Shown piece after piece: positions 31,701 through 41,683 of a stretch of DNA of 64,000 bases; the first letter of the stretch is position 1; each line of letters begins with the position of its first letter. The stretch spans positions 997,001 through 1,061,000 of the forward strand of contig NC_092523.1 in NCBI RefSeq assembly GCF_037038585.1, in the 5' to 3' direction. The notes below the pieces were generated by a model that did not search any database, was not told where the DNA came from, and saw only the letters and a list, made by a program, of their open reading frames with translations. Source of the DNA: Patagioenas fasciata. Its lineage: Eukaryota; Chordata; Aves; Columbiformes; Columbidae. The position numbers and the translations under genes are program-made.

Positions 31701-34700
31701 CGGGGCTCCGATGGGAGTAACCGCCTGGAAATGATTCGTTTTGTGGCCGGAGGTGTCGGAGGGCGGCGGCCGGAGCAGCTGCGGCCACCGCCGGGCCGGC
31801 ACAGCCGCGGGAAGGGGCTGGGGAGGAGAAGCCCGGGCTGAGGCGCATCCCAAGTTCATGGGGACCGAACCCCCGGTGCGCTCGGTCCCGGCGCCGCCGC
31901 GGCGCCGATCGCCGTGGAGAAACCAGGAGTGGAGCTGGCTGGCCCTGCTGCGGCCGCGGGCTGCGGCAGCGGTGACGCCGTGTCCCCACCGCCCTGTTCG
32001 TTCCCTTCCCCGCAGCACCGGGGGGGTCGGCAGGTCCCTGTTCAGGGAACGTGACCCCATGGGGGTGCTGAGGGGTAGGGGGTCTGTTTGAGCACACGCG
32101 TGTGCACAGAACCTGCGACATTTGCAACCCGGGGTATGGTTTAAAGCGCTAGGCAGGGGACGGGGAGAGCAGGCAGAGGGAGGGGGCGGCTCGGTGTCTG
32201 CGTGTCCGTCCTGATGCTTGGACAGACGGACGGACGGCGCCTCTGCAGAACACCCCCGCAGCGGCGTTCCGAGCCGCCGGGATGCTCGCTGACATTTGGA
32301 GTGGGTGTCCCCTTGCGAGGTGACACCGAAGCTCTCCGGCTTTCCTCCCAGGCGCGGAGCGGTGACGGTGCCCGTGGTGTGTGGGGAGGGAGGGGGCTAC
32401 GGGGGGCGTGCCGGGGGCCCTGGGGATGGATCCTCCCCCGGTGGAGGGGATTTCCAGCGGCAGAGAGAACCCCAGCGGGTGGAGAAACTGTGGGTATGTG
32501 TCTGTGACCCTCAGCAGCTCATTTGGGTGCATAGGAGGCACTGGGGGGGCGTGTGTGTGTGCATTTAAAATCAAATAAACAATAAAAAATAAAGCAATAT
32601 AAAACCGAATAATAAAATAAAAATAATAGAATAGATAAAATATTAAAATAATAGAATATATAAAAGAAAAGAAAATATAATGTAAATATATAAAAATAGT
32701 AGAATAGGAATAGAACAAACTAAAAGTGAAATAAATAAATAAAATAAAAGTGAAATAAAATAAAATAAAAAAAAATAAAATAGAATAAAATAAAATAAAA
32801 TAAAATGAAATAAAATGAAATAAACCAAAACAAGGTGGGCCAGCCAGGGGGCTGCAGGGGCCGTCCGAGGGTCCGTGGTTTCCGTGGCCCTGTGGACACC
32901 CCCGCAGTAAAAGGCGCTCGGAGCGGAGGGAATTGCAATATCACCTTCCCGGTGGCCACCGGGGCTGTTTCTGGGCTTGCTCCTCTCCTTGGAGAGCTCG
33001 TTAGGTGTTAGGGCATCGTTAGTTTGGTGCTTTTGTGCAGGCAGGGGGATGGACCAGGGGAGAGCTTTTTTGGGAAAACAGAGAAATATAAATATTTATA
33101 TAATAATATATAGATTTATAACATATATATACAATATATAAAAATATATCCACCCTCCACGTCCCACTGCAGAACTGCTGGCCCCGCTGAGGTGCTCTCC
33201 CGGCGGTTTGGGATTTGTATGTTGGGATTTTCTTCCCTTTACTCCCTGTACATGGGAATGTGACGGGAGTCACGTAGAGTCACGTAGTCACGTAGTCACG
33301 TAGAGTCACGTAGAGTCACGCAGAGTCACGTAGAGTCATGTAGAGTCACGCAGAGTCACGCAGAGTCACGTAGAGTCATGTAGAGTCACGTAGAGTCACG
33401 CAGAGTCACGTAGAGTCATGTAGAGTCACGTAGAGTCATGTAGAGTCACGTAGAGTCACGCAGAGTCACGTAGAGTCATGTAGAGTCACGCAGAGTCACG
33501 CAGAGTCACGTAGAGTCATGTAGAGTCACGCAGAGTCACGCAGAGTCACGTAGAGTCATGTAGAGTCACGCAGAGTCACGCAGAGTCATGTAGAGTCACA
33601 CAGAGTGATGTAGAGTCACACAGAGTGATGTAGAGTCACGTAGAGTCATGTAGAGTCACACAGAGTGATGTAGAGTCACGCAGAGTCATGTAGCCTGTGA
33701 TGGATGAACTTACCACCCACGCTGCCCATGCTGCCAGGTGACAGAAGGGGACAGGGCGAGAGGCTCCGAAGGGCCATGGGGAAGGTGATTTGGGACGGAC
33801 ACCAGCTGGTTTTCACACCATGCACTGGGAAGCATCTCCTGAGATGACCAGGCAGCAAATTTTAACCTTCCAAGCTGCTTTTTCACCCAATATGCACTTG
33901 AGGCTTCATACTCTTGGTCACTGCTGGCTGGACACCACGTCCGGCCTCTTCAAGGACTGACTTTGGTCCAAGGAGGAGGGAGCTTCATCTTCTGATGTGA
34001 TGAAACGTCTTTTCCAGCCAAAATGATTCTGTGGTTCTGTGAAAAGAGCGATGGAAAGAAAGTTTTGCAGCCGTGGGTGGGCTGGTGAGGTGTTGGTGGT
34101 GTTTCGTTGTATGCTGAGAACGGTTGTAATGAGTCCTGAAGGCTCTGGGTGACTCTGCTGGTCTGGACAGACCTGTCAGGGCACGGGGGTTGTCTCCTTC
34201 CCTTGCTGCTGGTTGTTATTGCGGGTTATGCCATGGTAGCACCCATAGGTTCTAGAGGAGGTGGGGAGCCCCCATGCTGCAGCCCCCTGTCCCTGGTGGG
34301 CACACACGGCTGGTGGCTGTTCTGGTGCACAGATCTGAGACCTCTGCCCTCCATTTTTTATGGAAACATCCAACCCAGGACAGAGCAGGTTTTCCTGCCC
34401 AATTTTCACACTGCAGGACCTGGAGCAGTCATCTGCTTCTGAGCTCCGACGAACTCGAGAGGCAGATGGTCCTGTGTGATCAGCTCCTAGGACTTTCCTC
34501 CAGACTGGTTCACCCAGGTCGTTTCTCACATTAAAACTCCTCACGCTCACTGTGATGATGAGCACGCTCCTGCCCCAGGAACAGCCCTCCAGGAGCACCC
34601 TCCTGCCCCAGGAACAGTCCTCCAGGAGCACCCTCCTGCCCCAGGAACAGTCCTCCAGGAGCCGCTCTCTACGTAGAATCACAGATGGTTTGGGTTGGAG

Positions 34701-37700
34701 GGACCTTCCCAGCTCTCCAGTCCCCCCTGCCATGAGCAGGGACATCTTCACCGGCTCAGGTTGCTCAGCCTGGCCTGGGATGTCTCCAGGGATGGTTCAT
34801 CCACCACCTCTCTGGGTACCTGCCCAGGCTCTCACCACCCTCAGGCCAGCAATTTCTTCCTCATTTCTCGTCTGAATCTCCTTCCTTTAGTTTAAACCAT
34901 CACCCCTTGTCCTGTCACAACAAGCCCTGCTCAAAAGCCTGTCCCCATCTTCCTTACCATGAGATCCCTGCAGCTGGTCGCTCACCTCATGGTGAAGTGG
35001 CCACCAGACCTGGTCACAGCGACTGGTTAAACGTCCAGCACCAGGTTCCTTCTCCAAACACGCAGATTTACAAATCTGCAGGTCGTGCTTCTCCTCATAC
35101 CTTTAGCATCGTGCTGTTTGTCGCACAGTCTCCCCGGGCTTTCAGAGCCATCTCCGTACGACTTGTCTCCTCCCCGTCCTCAGAGAGTCATCGTCCTTTG
35201 CTGCTGAACGCATGACCTCTCACGTCCTGCTTTCCAGTCACATCCACATCCACGTCCTTGTCTATGTGGCTGCATCCAGGCTCTCCCTGATCGGTCTGGC
35301 ACGTGCGGTCCCAGGTCCCACAGCCCCTGGCATGGGACTGGTGGTCACCGGGAACCGTGGGCTCCTCCTGGGACTTCTCCAAGGCACAGTGGGACTTGTC
35401 CTGCCAGCCCTGTGCTCCCCAGCCAGCTGTCCCAGCTGTCCCCAGAGTGACACAGCTGGGGATCACAGAGTCACAGAGCCATCCAGTGTCCTGGGTTGGA
35501 AGGGACCCACAAGGATCATCGAGTCCAGCTCCTATAACTCCATCATAGGTGTCTGTAGCTGCTCAGCGTTTCCAGCCCATAATTCCACGGGATGTTCTCC
35601 CAAGGATAAAGCGGGATGTCAGCTACTCCGATACCGTTATTGGGTGGAGCTCCCAACTCACCGGGTGGATCCATGGGGATAAACACCCTTCTGTGCACCA
35701 CAAGTCTTGCAAACAAAAGCCAAGTGAAATAGTTAATAACTTGGTCCCCAAAGAAAAGCTCCATTCTAAAATATGTCTGAGCGAGTCGTCACACCCATTT
35801 TGCTCTGAATCTCAGACACAGACTGTCGAGAAAGGCTGGAAATTACTCACCAAGCTTACAGAGATTAATCCCAGCAAATTTCAGAGGCATTCTGATATAT
35901 GTTCCCGTTCATCACCACGGCACGGGCATGCAGCAGTGCACCCAGTAGCTTGGAGCAAGATGAAAGCTGCTCTTTTAGAGCAGGAAATGAAGCCAATCTC
36001 ATCAACCCTGGCAAAGCACTCGCTGTGGTGGTGGGTGGGAGTTGTGATGGAAACCAGAGGAAAAGCCAGCGCGAGAACTTGGAGCATGGAGGAGAAACTG
36101 TGATTGAGGGGAGATGGTGGAGCTTGTGGGATGGAGGGTGTTGGTCTCTGCTCCCCAGGAACAAGCGCCAGGAGCAGAGGAAACGGCCTCAAGTTGCCCA
36201 GGGGAGGTTGAGGTTGGATCTGGGAACAATTCCTTCCCCAAAGGGCTGTGGGGCATTGGAACAGGCTGCCCAGGGCAGTGCTGGAGTCACCATCCCTGGA
36301 GGGCTGGACAGACGGACAGGAGGTTCTCAGGACACGGGGCAGTGCTGGGGTGGGTTATGGTTGGACTCCATGATCTCGAGGGTCTCTTCCAACTAAAATG
36401 ATTTCATGACTCTATGATATTGCTGAAAGACGAAGGCTCAGGGCTGGAGGGAAATTACTCATGGCCTTGTCAAGGACTGCGTCTGGCTGAGCTTATTTAC
36501 ATCTCCAGTGTATGCAACTCAGGGCTTGATTGTAATGGGGGATGAAAAGGACATGGATCTCCTAATTAATGACAAGCTGTAGATGAACTTTAGCCATGAC
36601 GGCAAACGTGATCCTGCTCGTCTGATTTGTCACCGGTGCGGGCGGGGAAGGGCTCACGTCAGTCTGTGAGGCGTGAGGGAACCGTATTTAGCGGAGCACA
36701 TCCAGCCTGGGCCGCGGTGGTTGGGCAATGGGCACAGAGCGGGGCCGTGCGGTGGGTCAGTGGTGGGAGAACCTCCTGCAAAGGGGTCGGACACAGCAGG
36801 ACAGCAGGCAGGGCTGCAGAAAGCTTCTGTCTGCACCAGCGAATGGAGATGCCATCATTGCTGGTGGCGTCAGGGAGCAGAGGGTGTCGAGCTGCTGGGA
36901 TGGTGTCCCAGCAGGAGCGCTGGGAAGGAGGAACCCAACGGCTCCTCTTCCCCCAAGGACCGTGTTGCCACCTTCCCCAGCCGAACCCCGCGTCAGGAGG
37001 TTTGAGACCGGTGTCACCTCAACCCTTTTCTCCCTCTTGTCCTTCAGCGTTTCCCCTCGTGTCCCCCGTGGTGCAGAATGTGGTGTCAGCACCAGGAGCT
37101 CATGCACATCAATGTCCACTTCAGTTTTTATTGATCTATTTATTGGATTTGCCCATCTGGTTTGCTATTAATTGTTGGTATTCAGCGTCACGATTGATGC
37201 CCCTGGAAAGTTCCTCCCCAGCTGCCCATGAGCTCCCAGGAGAAGCAGCAGCACAGACCCAGTGTGGAACAAAAGCCAGGACACCCAGGAAAAATGAGGT
37301 CCGACGGGAATCGAACAGACCCCCTGACAAGGGCCCTTGGCTTTTACTGACCTGTGGTTGTTCTTCACAACCTGGAGAAGACAACCAGAACGTGAGAGCT
37401 GACCTCAGGGTACACCAGGGCTGAGGAGTTTCCCTCTAATGGTTGGACTCCGTGATCTTGAGGGTCTCTTCCAACCAAAATGATTCTATGATTCTGCTGG
37501 TGGCCAGTGGTGGAGGAGAAACCAATGGTCAGGATGTCAGGCGGTCCTGTACTTGCCATGTCTTTCCAACCACCAGCGTCTTTGGACTGGATGATCTCCA
37601 GAGGTCCCTTCCAACCCCAACCGTTCTGTGGTCTTTGGGAGTGCTCACCACCAGCAGGTAACCAGGTCATCACCTTAACCCATTGAATGTCCTGAGTTGG

Positions 37701-40700
37701 AAGGGACTCAAAAGGATCATGGAGTCCAACTCCTGCCCCCGCACAGGACACCCCGCAGTTCACACCGTGTGTCCGAGGGTGTTGGCCAATTGCCTCTTGA
37801 ATATTGTCAAGCTTGGGGCTGTTCTCCTGCATTGTTTGAGTCTTTTCCTCAGCCCACCTGCATTTTGGCTTCCCGGGCACCCCATGGCAGGGACCGACAC
37901 GCTCCGTGCTGCCCAAACCTCGTCCAAGCTGGTGAGCACACCTGATGCCTCCAGGTGCTGGTGTTAGGAGAACCCCAGACTCGCGGGGCCGTTCCCGTTC
38001 CCGCACCGGCTGAGGCGCAGGGTGGTGACACTGACCCAGGTGGTGGCTGAACCATCCCTGAGACATCCCAGGCCAGGCTGGATGGGCTCTGAGCAACCTG
38101 AGCTGGTGAGGATGTCCCTGTCATGGCAGGGGTGGCACTGGGGGGCTGGGAAGGTCCCTCCAACCCAAACCATTCTCTGTGCTGCAGCCTCCTCCTGCTG
38201 CATTAGGAGCTGTGCAGGGGCCGTCTGTGCCTCAGTTTCCCCTTCACTGAAACTCTTGTGCAGCTGGGGAGGGCCTCAGACCCACCGGCATCTCCAGGTA
38301 CCTGGAGGTGATGCCATCGAACTGGGAGGGTGCAGACACCAGGGAGAGGGGCTGGGAGAGCTGGTGGTGGGTTCCCAGCCCTGGAGCCTCGACAGTGGGT
38401 TGAGATGGATGCTGGGCTGAAAGAACATGGTTTGGTCTGGGTTTGGGTTGAGGTTGGGATTAGGATTAGGGTTAGATGGATGCTGGGCTGCAGGAAACAA
38501 AATTTAGGCTGGGTTAGGATTAGGGCTATGGTTAGAGAAATACCGGTCTGAAGGAAGCAGGGTTTGGGTTGGGTTGGTTTTAGGGTTAGGTTTAGGATTA
38601 CAGTTAGGGTCAGATGGACGCCGATCTGAAGGAAGCAGGGTTTGGGTTGGGCTAGGACTAGGATCAGGTGTAGAATTAGGATTAGGGTTAGACAGATGCC
38701 AGGCTGAAAAAAGAAGGGTTTGTGTCGGGTTGGGATTAATGTTAAGGTTAGGGTTAGGATTGGGTTAGATGGATACCGGGCTGAGGAAAGTAGGTTTGGT
38801 TTGGGTTGGGTTTGGGTCAGGATTAGGGTCAGATGGCCGCTGGACTGAAGGGCCCGTGCCCGGGGCACCTCACACCCACCCCCGAGGACAGAATGGTGCT
38901 GGTGGGTGTCTGGAGGTTCCGTGCTGCCCGCGTTGGCTGCGAGAGGGATGCTCGGGGCACCGGGGTGTGTGTTTCTCTCTGCAGTCCCACCAAACCTTCG
39001 TTAAGAGCTGGATAATGGTGCTGGATTGTGGGGTGTCCCCTCCGGCCCCCCATGTGTGGGGGGTTCTGTGCTGCCCAGAATTCAGCAACTCAAGGAGGTT
39101 CCCACCAGAAAAACTGGGGGGTTGCTGATTCCCCGGGACGGGGGACAACCCAGCCCTGCCCAAACCCGTCCCACTCGCCGTGGAGGGACCGGTGGGGACA
39201 CTGGGGAGGGAACGTCATCCCTGGGCTGTGACGTGGGCTCAGCAGCCCTGGTGACAACGAGGGATCCAGGGTGCAGGGACAAGGCAGGGAGTGTGCTCAA
39301 GAGCTCCTCGCGGGCAGGGGGGTCGGACAGGGGCTGGCGGTGGCCCGTGGTCCCAGGAGGTTTCAGCTGTGGGACATTAGCTCATCCCTGTGGTCCTGGT
39401 GTCCCCTTGTCACCTGGGAGCTCGTTCCCGAGCATCCCCAGCTTCGCCCAGACTTTGGCTCTGCTGTGATGTCCCCAACACCTCCTCCGTCCCCACACGC
39501 CATTAGCTCTGCACTGTGGGTCTGTTTTACCGGGGGACGCGCGGGGACCGTGTCACGGGGACCTGTCCTGCCTGGGGGACTTCCCGGTGGCTCGGGTGGG
39601 TCCGACACCCACTGGCTCCGGAGCGGACAGGGACGAAGCCTGTGCTGATGTGCTGGGATTTATTCCCAGACGGTGTTCGACTCGTCCCCCCATCTGCCAC
39701 GCTCTAATGCGAGTGTCTTCCCATCCGTCTCCTTCCCTCACCTCCGTCTCTGTCCGTCTGTCTGTCCCTCATGCCTCTCTCTGTCTGTCTCTCTGCCTCT
39801 CCTACCCCTCTGCTCTGCCAGGGAGGGATGGAAACGGGGGCTGCGGTTGAGGGTGCGGGGGCAGCCGCGGGTTGGGGACTGGGGACCACATCCCAGCTGG
39901 GTGAATCGGGTGCAGTTTTGGGGCTGGGGATCCCACGGGGCCCCAGCTGTTCACTGTGGGCATGGCCCCAGCTGGGTTTGGGCACAGGACCGGCTCTGTG
40001 CCCAGGGGTCCAGGGCCACCAGGAGCCACCCTGTCCCCTGACCGTAGCAGGGTCAGGGACCCCCCACCCTGCCCCGTGTCTTGGCCTGGCCAGGGAGGGG
40101 TTGGAGGTGGGGACACAAACTTGGGTTTGGTGACCGTCACAGAGAACCCAACGTGTCCCACAGCTCAGTGTCAGGGTGGCTCAGCCCCGGGCTCCTGGAT
40201 CTGGGGTCCTGCCCTGGGCTCCCATCCCAGGGTCCTGCCCCAGCGTCCCATCCCTGGGTTCCCATCCTTGGAATCCCACCCCCAGGCTCTCATTCCTGGG
40301 ATCTCATCCCTGGAATCCCGTCTCCAGAATCCTATTCCCAGGTTCCATCCCCAGGATCCCATTCCCGGGATCCATCCCTGGAGTCCCATCCCCAGAATCC
40401 CATTCTTTAGATCTCATCTCTGGGTTCCCATCCCCAGGATCCCGTCCCTGGGATCTCATCTCCCGGTTCCCGTCCCCGGGATCTCATCCCCGGATTCCCA
40501 TCCCCAGGATCCCATCCCTGGCATCCATCCCCGGGTTCCCATCCCCAGGATCCCACCCCTGGGATCTCATCCCTGGGTTCCCACCCCCAGGATCCCATCC
40601 CTGGGTTTCCATCCCCAGGTTCCCATCCCCAGGATCCCATCCCCGGGATCTCATCTCCAGGTTCCCATCCCCAGTATCCCATCCCTGGCATCCATCCCCG

Positions 40701-41508
40701 GGTTCCCATCCCCAGGATCCCATCCCTGGGTTTCCATCCCCAGGTTCCTATTCCCAGGATCCCACCCCCAGGATCCCGTCCCCGGGTTCCCATCCCCAGG
40801 ACCCCGTCCCCGGGCTGTGTTCCCGCTCCCTGCGGTGCCCGCAGGACTTGGCCGTTTCCCTGGCAGCGTGGTGGGGATGGGTCTCGCTTGGGTGTTTATT
40901 TAATACGTCTCTCTCCTGTCTCTCACTCTCTCCTGGCTCTCGCCTCTCTCTCCCTGCCCCCCCTGTGCTCTCGCCATCCGTGCCTCTCTGTCCCCGCCCC
41001 GTCCCCCTGCTCCCCCCAGGTCAAGGTCTGGTTCCAGAACCGGCGCACCAAGCAGAAGAAGGACCAGAGCAGGGACTCTGAGAAACGCTCCACCGCCACC
41101 TCCGAGTCCTTCGCCACCTGCAACATCCTCCGGCTGCTGGAGCAGGGCCGGCTCCTCTCCGTCCCGGCTCCCCCCAGCCTCCTGTCCCCCCCATCCAACC
41201 CCATCGCCAGCCCCACGGGACACGGCTCCGGCTTGGCCACCCCAGGCAGCACCTCCCCGGGGCTGGCCGGGGGGAGCAGCCCCCCAGCGCCGGGAGCCTT
41301 CAGCCTGCAGGTCCCTTCTCTCGCTTCCTCCTCCTCCTCGTCCCCCTCACCCCGGCTGCCGGCGCCCCCGCTGTGTTTCGGGGGGCCGCTCCTGGGCAGC
41401 CTGCACGACCTCCCGGGCACCTACGGACTGGGCACTTCTGCTTTTGAGCCTTACACGCGGCTGGAAAGGAAGGACAATTCTCTACCCAGCAAGAAGCCGA
41501 GCCCTTAA
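19496..41508 (+). CDS. VAX2: VAX2, ventral anterior homeobox 2 (three exons)
   Basis: Coding exons 19496-19796, 24751-24938 and 41020-41508 join in phase to give about 325 residues (human VAX2 is about 290). VAX2 is a nuclear transcription factor that specifies ventral retina and optic structures. The homeodomain is at about residues 120-179, with the recognition helix [15 protein letters not shown] carrying Q50 and N51. It matches the VAX2 family almost exactly, the visible change being RLELEFQ for RLEMEFQ. The flanking [20 protein letters not shown], the post-homeodomain [14 protein letters not shown] and the C-terminal SAFEPY are VAX hallmarks. TIREIV (not SIREII) and the downstream ATP6V1B1 neighbour favour VAX2 over VAX1. 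An in-frame ATG at 19526 (MSDGGAEP) aligns with the human start and has G at -3. The ATG at 19496 has a weaker context but resembles the MF start of VAX1. Confidence 0.95.
22351..24750. other. VAX2 intron 1, distal part
   Basis: Unique sequence without exons or clear mobile elements. The last 500 bp turns AT-rich (24280-24510, see separate entry) before exon 2. Confidence 0.6.
24280..24510. promoter_or_regulatory. AT-rich island in VAX2 intron 1 with TAAT motifs (candidate regulatory element)
   Basis: Non-repetitive AT-rich sequence in a GC-rich intron. It has a palindromic TTAATTAA at 24353-24360 and further ATAATCAATTTTTATG-type motifs near 24483-24498, about 250-470 bp before exon 2. Function is inferred from base composition and homeodomain-type motifs only. 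Confidence 0.35.
24751..24938 (+). CDS. VAX2: VAX2 exon 2 (homeodomain, N-terminal three quarters)
   Basis: Acceptor CCCGCAG ending at 24750 and donor CAG|GTAAGG at 24939. Encodes (D)[17 protein letters not shown] and homeodomain positions 1-44 ([12 protein letters not shown] to LNLSETQ). Phase 1 in, phase 0 out, 188 bp. The 44/45 split is a common homeobox intron position. Confidence 0.97.
25197..25254. repeat. Short degenerate interstitial telomere-like repeat
   Basis: Several TTAGGG/TTTAGGG/TTAGG units (GGGTTTAGGGTTAGGTTAGG) over about 58 bp in VAX2 intron 2. Confidence 0.8.
25371..25508. repeat. 23-bp minisatellite, six copies
   Basis: Unit GGTGTCAGTGGGGACCCCAG plus GAG, with A/G variants (GTCAATGG, CCCGGGAA). 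In VAX2 intron 2. Confidence 0.95.
25509..28220. other. VAX2 intron 2, proximal part, no gene
   Basis: Mostly unique DNA. AT-rich spots include 25900-25935 and 27600-27800, the latter carrying two TAATTA motifs. No exon, RNA gene or clear mobile element recognised. Confidence 0.55.
27725..27800. promoter_or_regulatory. Paired TAATTA motifs in VAX2 intron 2 (candidate homeodomain sites)
   Basis: CTAATTAA at 27731-27738 and TTTAATTAG at 27767-27775 lie 36 bp apart, followed by CATTAG near 27792, in otherwise unique sequence. Homeodomain binding is inferred from the core motif only. Confidence 0.3.
28221..28640 (-). mobile_element. CR1 LINE 3' fragment
   Basis: Reads as the reverse complement of the CR1 3' end: starts TAGAATCACAGAATCATTTT (tail), then GTTGGAAAAGCCCCTCAAG, CAGCCTGTTCCAATGCCCCA and CTTGTTCCTGGGGAGCAGAG. 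Near-identical copies lie at 36140, 45030 and 48775. Confidence 0.92.
28742..28876. repeat. CATC/CATG tetranucleotide tract
   Basis: Degenerate CCATCCATCCATGCGT-type repeat immediately downstream of a CR1 fragment. Confidence 0.9.
29466..29545 (-). mobile_element. Possible degenerate CR1 3' end
   Basis: GAACCGTGGAACAGTTTGGA then AGAAGGGACCTTCAAAGGTC resembles a reversed, old CR1 terminus. Short and diverged. Confidence 0.4.
29546..31009. other. VAX2 intron 2, no gene
   Basis: Unique sequence, with a TAATTAATGACAG motif at about 29931-29943 and a CpG-rich patch at about 30640-30960. No exon supported. Confidence 0.55.
31010..31096. repeat. 17-bp tandem repeat, five copies
   Basis: Unit GTGTGACCGTGTGGGAC, with C/T variants at the CpG (GACGTG versus GATGTG). 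Confidence 0.9.
31097..32560. other. VAX2 intron 2, no gene
   Basis: Unique GC-rich DNA with a CpG-rich patch at about 31740-31990. No exon, RNA gene or mobile element recognised. Confidence 0.55.
32565..32830. repeat. A-rich AATAAA/TAAAA low-complexity tract
   Basis: About 265 bp of TAAAATAAAATAAAA and AATATAAAA-type sequence with strong A-over-T asymmetry on the + strand. A second AT-rich stretch follows at 33075-33150. Confidence 0.95.
33075..33150. repeat. AT-rich ATATA tract
   Basis: AAATATTTATATAATAATAT and further ATATAT dinucleotide-like sequence. Confidence 0.8.
33266..33692. repeat. 10-bp satellite AGAGTCACGT, about 43 copies
   Basis: Decamer units AGAGTCACGT, AGAGTCACGC, AGAGTCATGT and later AGAGTCACAC/AGAGTGATGT. 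Variants are ordered in recurring blocks of three to five units. Copies toward the 3' end are more diverged. There are no spacers of unique sequence, so this is not an array of the CRISPR kind. Confidence 0.97.
33990..34045 (+). mobile_element. CR1 LINE 3' terminus, short
   Basis: TTTTCCAGCCAAAATGATTC then TGTGGTTCTGTGA matches the last bases and tail of CR1. Confidence 0.6.
34556..34664. repeat. 33-bp tandem repeat, three copies
   Basis: Unit GCACCCTCCTGCCCCAGGAA plus CAGTCCTCCAGGA, nearly perfect. It abuts a CR1 fragment. Confidence 0.9.
34674..34965 (-). mobile_element. CR1 LINE fragment
   Basis: TAGAATCACAGATGGTTTGG, CATGAGCAGGGACATCTTCA, GTCTCCAGGGATGGTTCATC and CACCCCTTGTCCTGTCACAA, in reverse orientation. 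A classic CR1 3' UTR segment. Confidence 0.92.
35463..35560 (-). mobile_element. CR1 LINE 3' end, short
   Basis: GATCACAGAGTCACAGAGCC tail followed by GGGTTGGAAGGGACCCACAA and ATCATCGAGTCCAGCTCC, reversed. Confidence 0.85.
35561..36139. other. AT-richer unique stretch between CR1 fragments
   Basis: About 580 bp of lower GC content than its surroundings, with no gene recognised. It could be an old mobile-element remnant or unique DNA; no diagnostic motif was seen. Confidence 0.5.
36140..36425 (+). mobile_element. CR1 LINE 3' end
   Basis: CTGCTCCCCAGGAACAAGCG to ATGATTTCATGACTCTATGA, containing GGAACAGGCTGCCCAGGGCA and TTGGACTCCATGATCTCGAG. Same subfamily as 28221-28640 but opposite strand. 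Confidence 0.93.
36535..36630 (+). mobile_element. Old CR1-like LINE remnant
   Basis: GGGGATGAAAAGGACATGGA, GACAAGCTGTAGATGAACTT and GGCAAACGTGATCCTG resemble the end of a CR1 reverse-transcriptase region and its UTR, with internal deletions. Confidence 0.5.
37433..37497 (+). mobile_element. CR1 LINE 3' terminus
   Basis: TGGTTGGACTCCGTGATCTT, CTCTTCCAACCAAAATGATT and a CTATGATTCT tail. Confidence 0.85.
37555..37640 (+). mobile_element. CR1 LINE 3' terminus, different subfamily
   Basis: GACTGGATGATCTCCAGAGG, TCCCTTCCAACCCCAACCGT and a TCTGTGGTCTTTG remnant of the tail. Confidence 0.8.
37683..37860 (-). mobile_element. CR1 LINE fragment
   Basis: AATGTCCTGAGTTGGAAGGG, AGGATCATGGAGTCCAACTC and GGCCAATTGCCTCTTGAATA, in reverse orientation. 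Confidence 0.85.
38030..38185 (+). mobile_element. CR1 LINE 3' fragment
   Basis: CCATCCCTGAGACATCCCAG, GGCTCTGAGCAACCTGAGCT, GATGTCCCTGTCATGGCAGG and CCTCCAACCCAAACCATTCT. Confidence 0.9.
38401..38832. repeat. 60-78 bp minisatellite with telomere-like TTAGGG motifs, about seven copies
   Basis: Each copy starts AGATGGATGCTGGGCTGAAG (or a variant), then has GGAAGCAGGGTTTGGGTTGG and a variable run of TTAGG/TTAGGG units. Unit length varies with the number of telomere-like motifs. In VAX2 intron 2. Confidence 0.9.
38833..40196. other. VAX2 intron 2, distal unique part
   Basis: Unique DNA apart from a CTGTCTGT-type short tract at about 39740-39800. No exon supported. Confidence 0.55.
40197..40815. 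repeat. Minisatellite of CCCATCCCYRGGWTC units upstream of VAX2 exon 3
   Basis: About 620 bp of imperfect units such as GGATCCCATCCCTGGGTTCC and CATCCCCAGGATCTCATCCC, roughly 18-20 bp each, ending about 205 bp before the exon 3 acceptor. Open frames here are repeat artefacts (P-S-P-G-S-H type). Confidence 0.93.
41020..41508 (+). CDS. VAX2: VAX2 exon 3 (recognition helix, C-terminal region, stop)
   Basis: Acceptor CCCCCCAG ending at 41019. Begins [20 protein letters not shown] and ends SLPSKKPSP with TAA at 41506-41508. The middle is Ser/Pro-rich and differs from mammalian VAX2. [14 protein letters not shown] and GTSAFEPY are conserved. Confidence 0.97.
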   Translation, partial: VKVWFQNRRTKQKKDQSRDSEKRSTATSESFATCNILRLLEQGRLLSVPAPPSLLSPPSNPIASPTGHGSGLATPGSTSPGLAGGSSPPAPGAFSLQVPSLASSSSSSPSPRLPAPPLCFGGPLLGSLHDLPGTYGLGTSAFEPYTRLERKDNSLPSKKPSP

Positions 41509-41683
41509 ATCAAAATCAGTGTCAAAAGGTTTCCCCCGCCCCACCTTCCATCCCCTGCACCCCCACGCACCCCACACCCCGCACCGGGGTTGGATTTGGC
41601 AGGTGGGATGTGGAAGATGAGTTACTGTCCATCTGGGCGTGGGTGCAAGTGTGTACGCCTGGTCACCCCCCCGATACCCCGAT

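Noticed and set aside
33266-33692. Possible CRISPR-like array
   Set aside because: The units are contiguous 10-mers with no unique spacers, in a vertebrate intron.
35561-36139. Possible LTR element
   Set aside because: AT-richer than its surroundings, but no TG...CA ends, primer-binding site or duplicate LTR was seen.
36535-36630. TAATTAATGAC motif as a VAX2 intronic enhancer site
   Set aside because: The surrounding sequence resembles an old CR1 reverse-transcriptase region in which this position would normally read GGTTGATGAC, so the motif is probably decay of a transposon.
37285-37350. tRNA-like or retroviral primer-binding-like GACGGGAATCGAACAGACCC
   Set aside because: On the minus strand it resembles a T-arm (GTTCGATTCCCGTC), but no anticodon arm, acceptor stem or flanking LTR could be folded or recognised.
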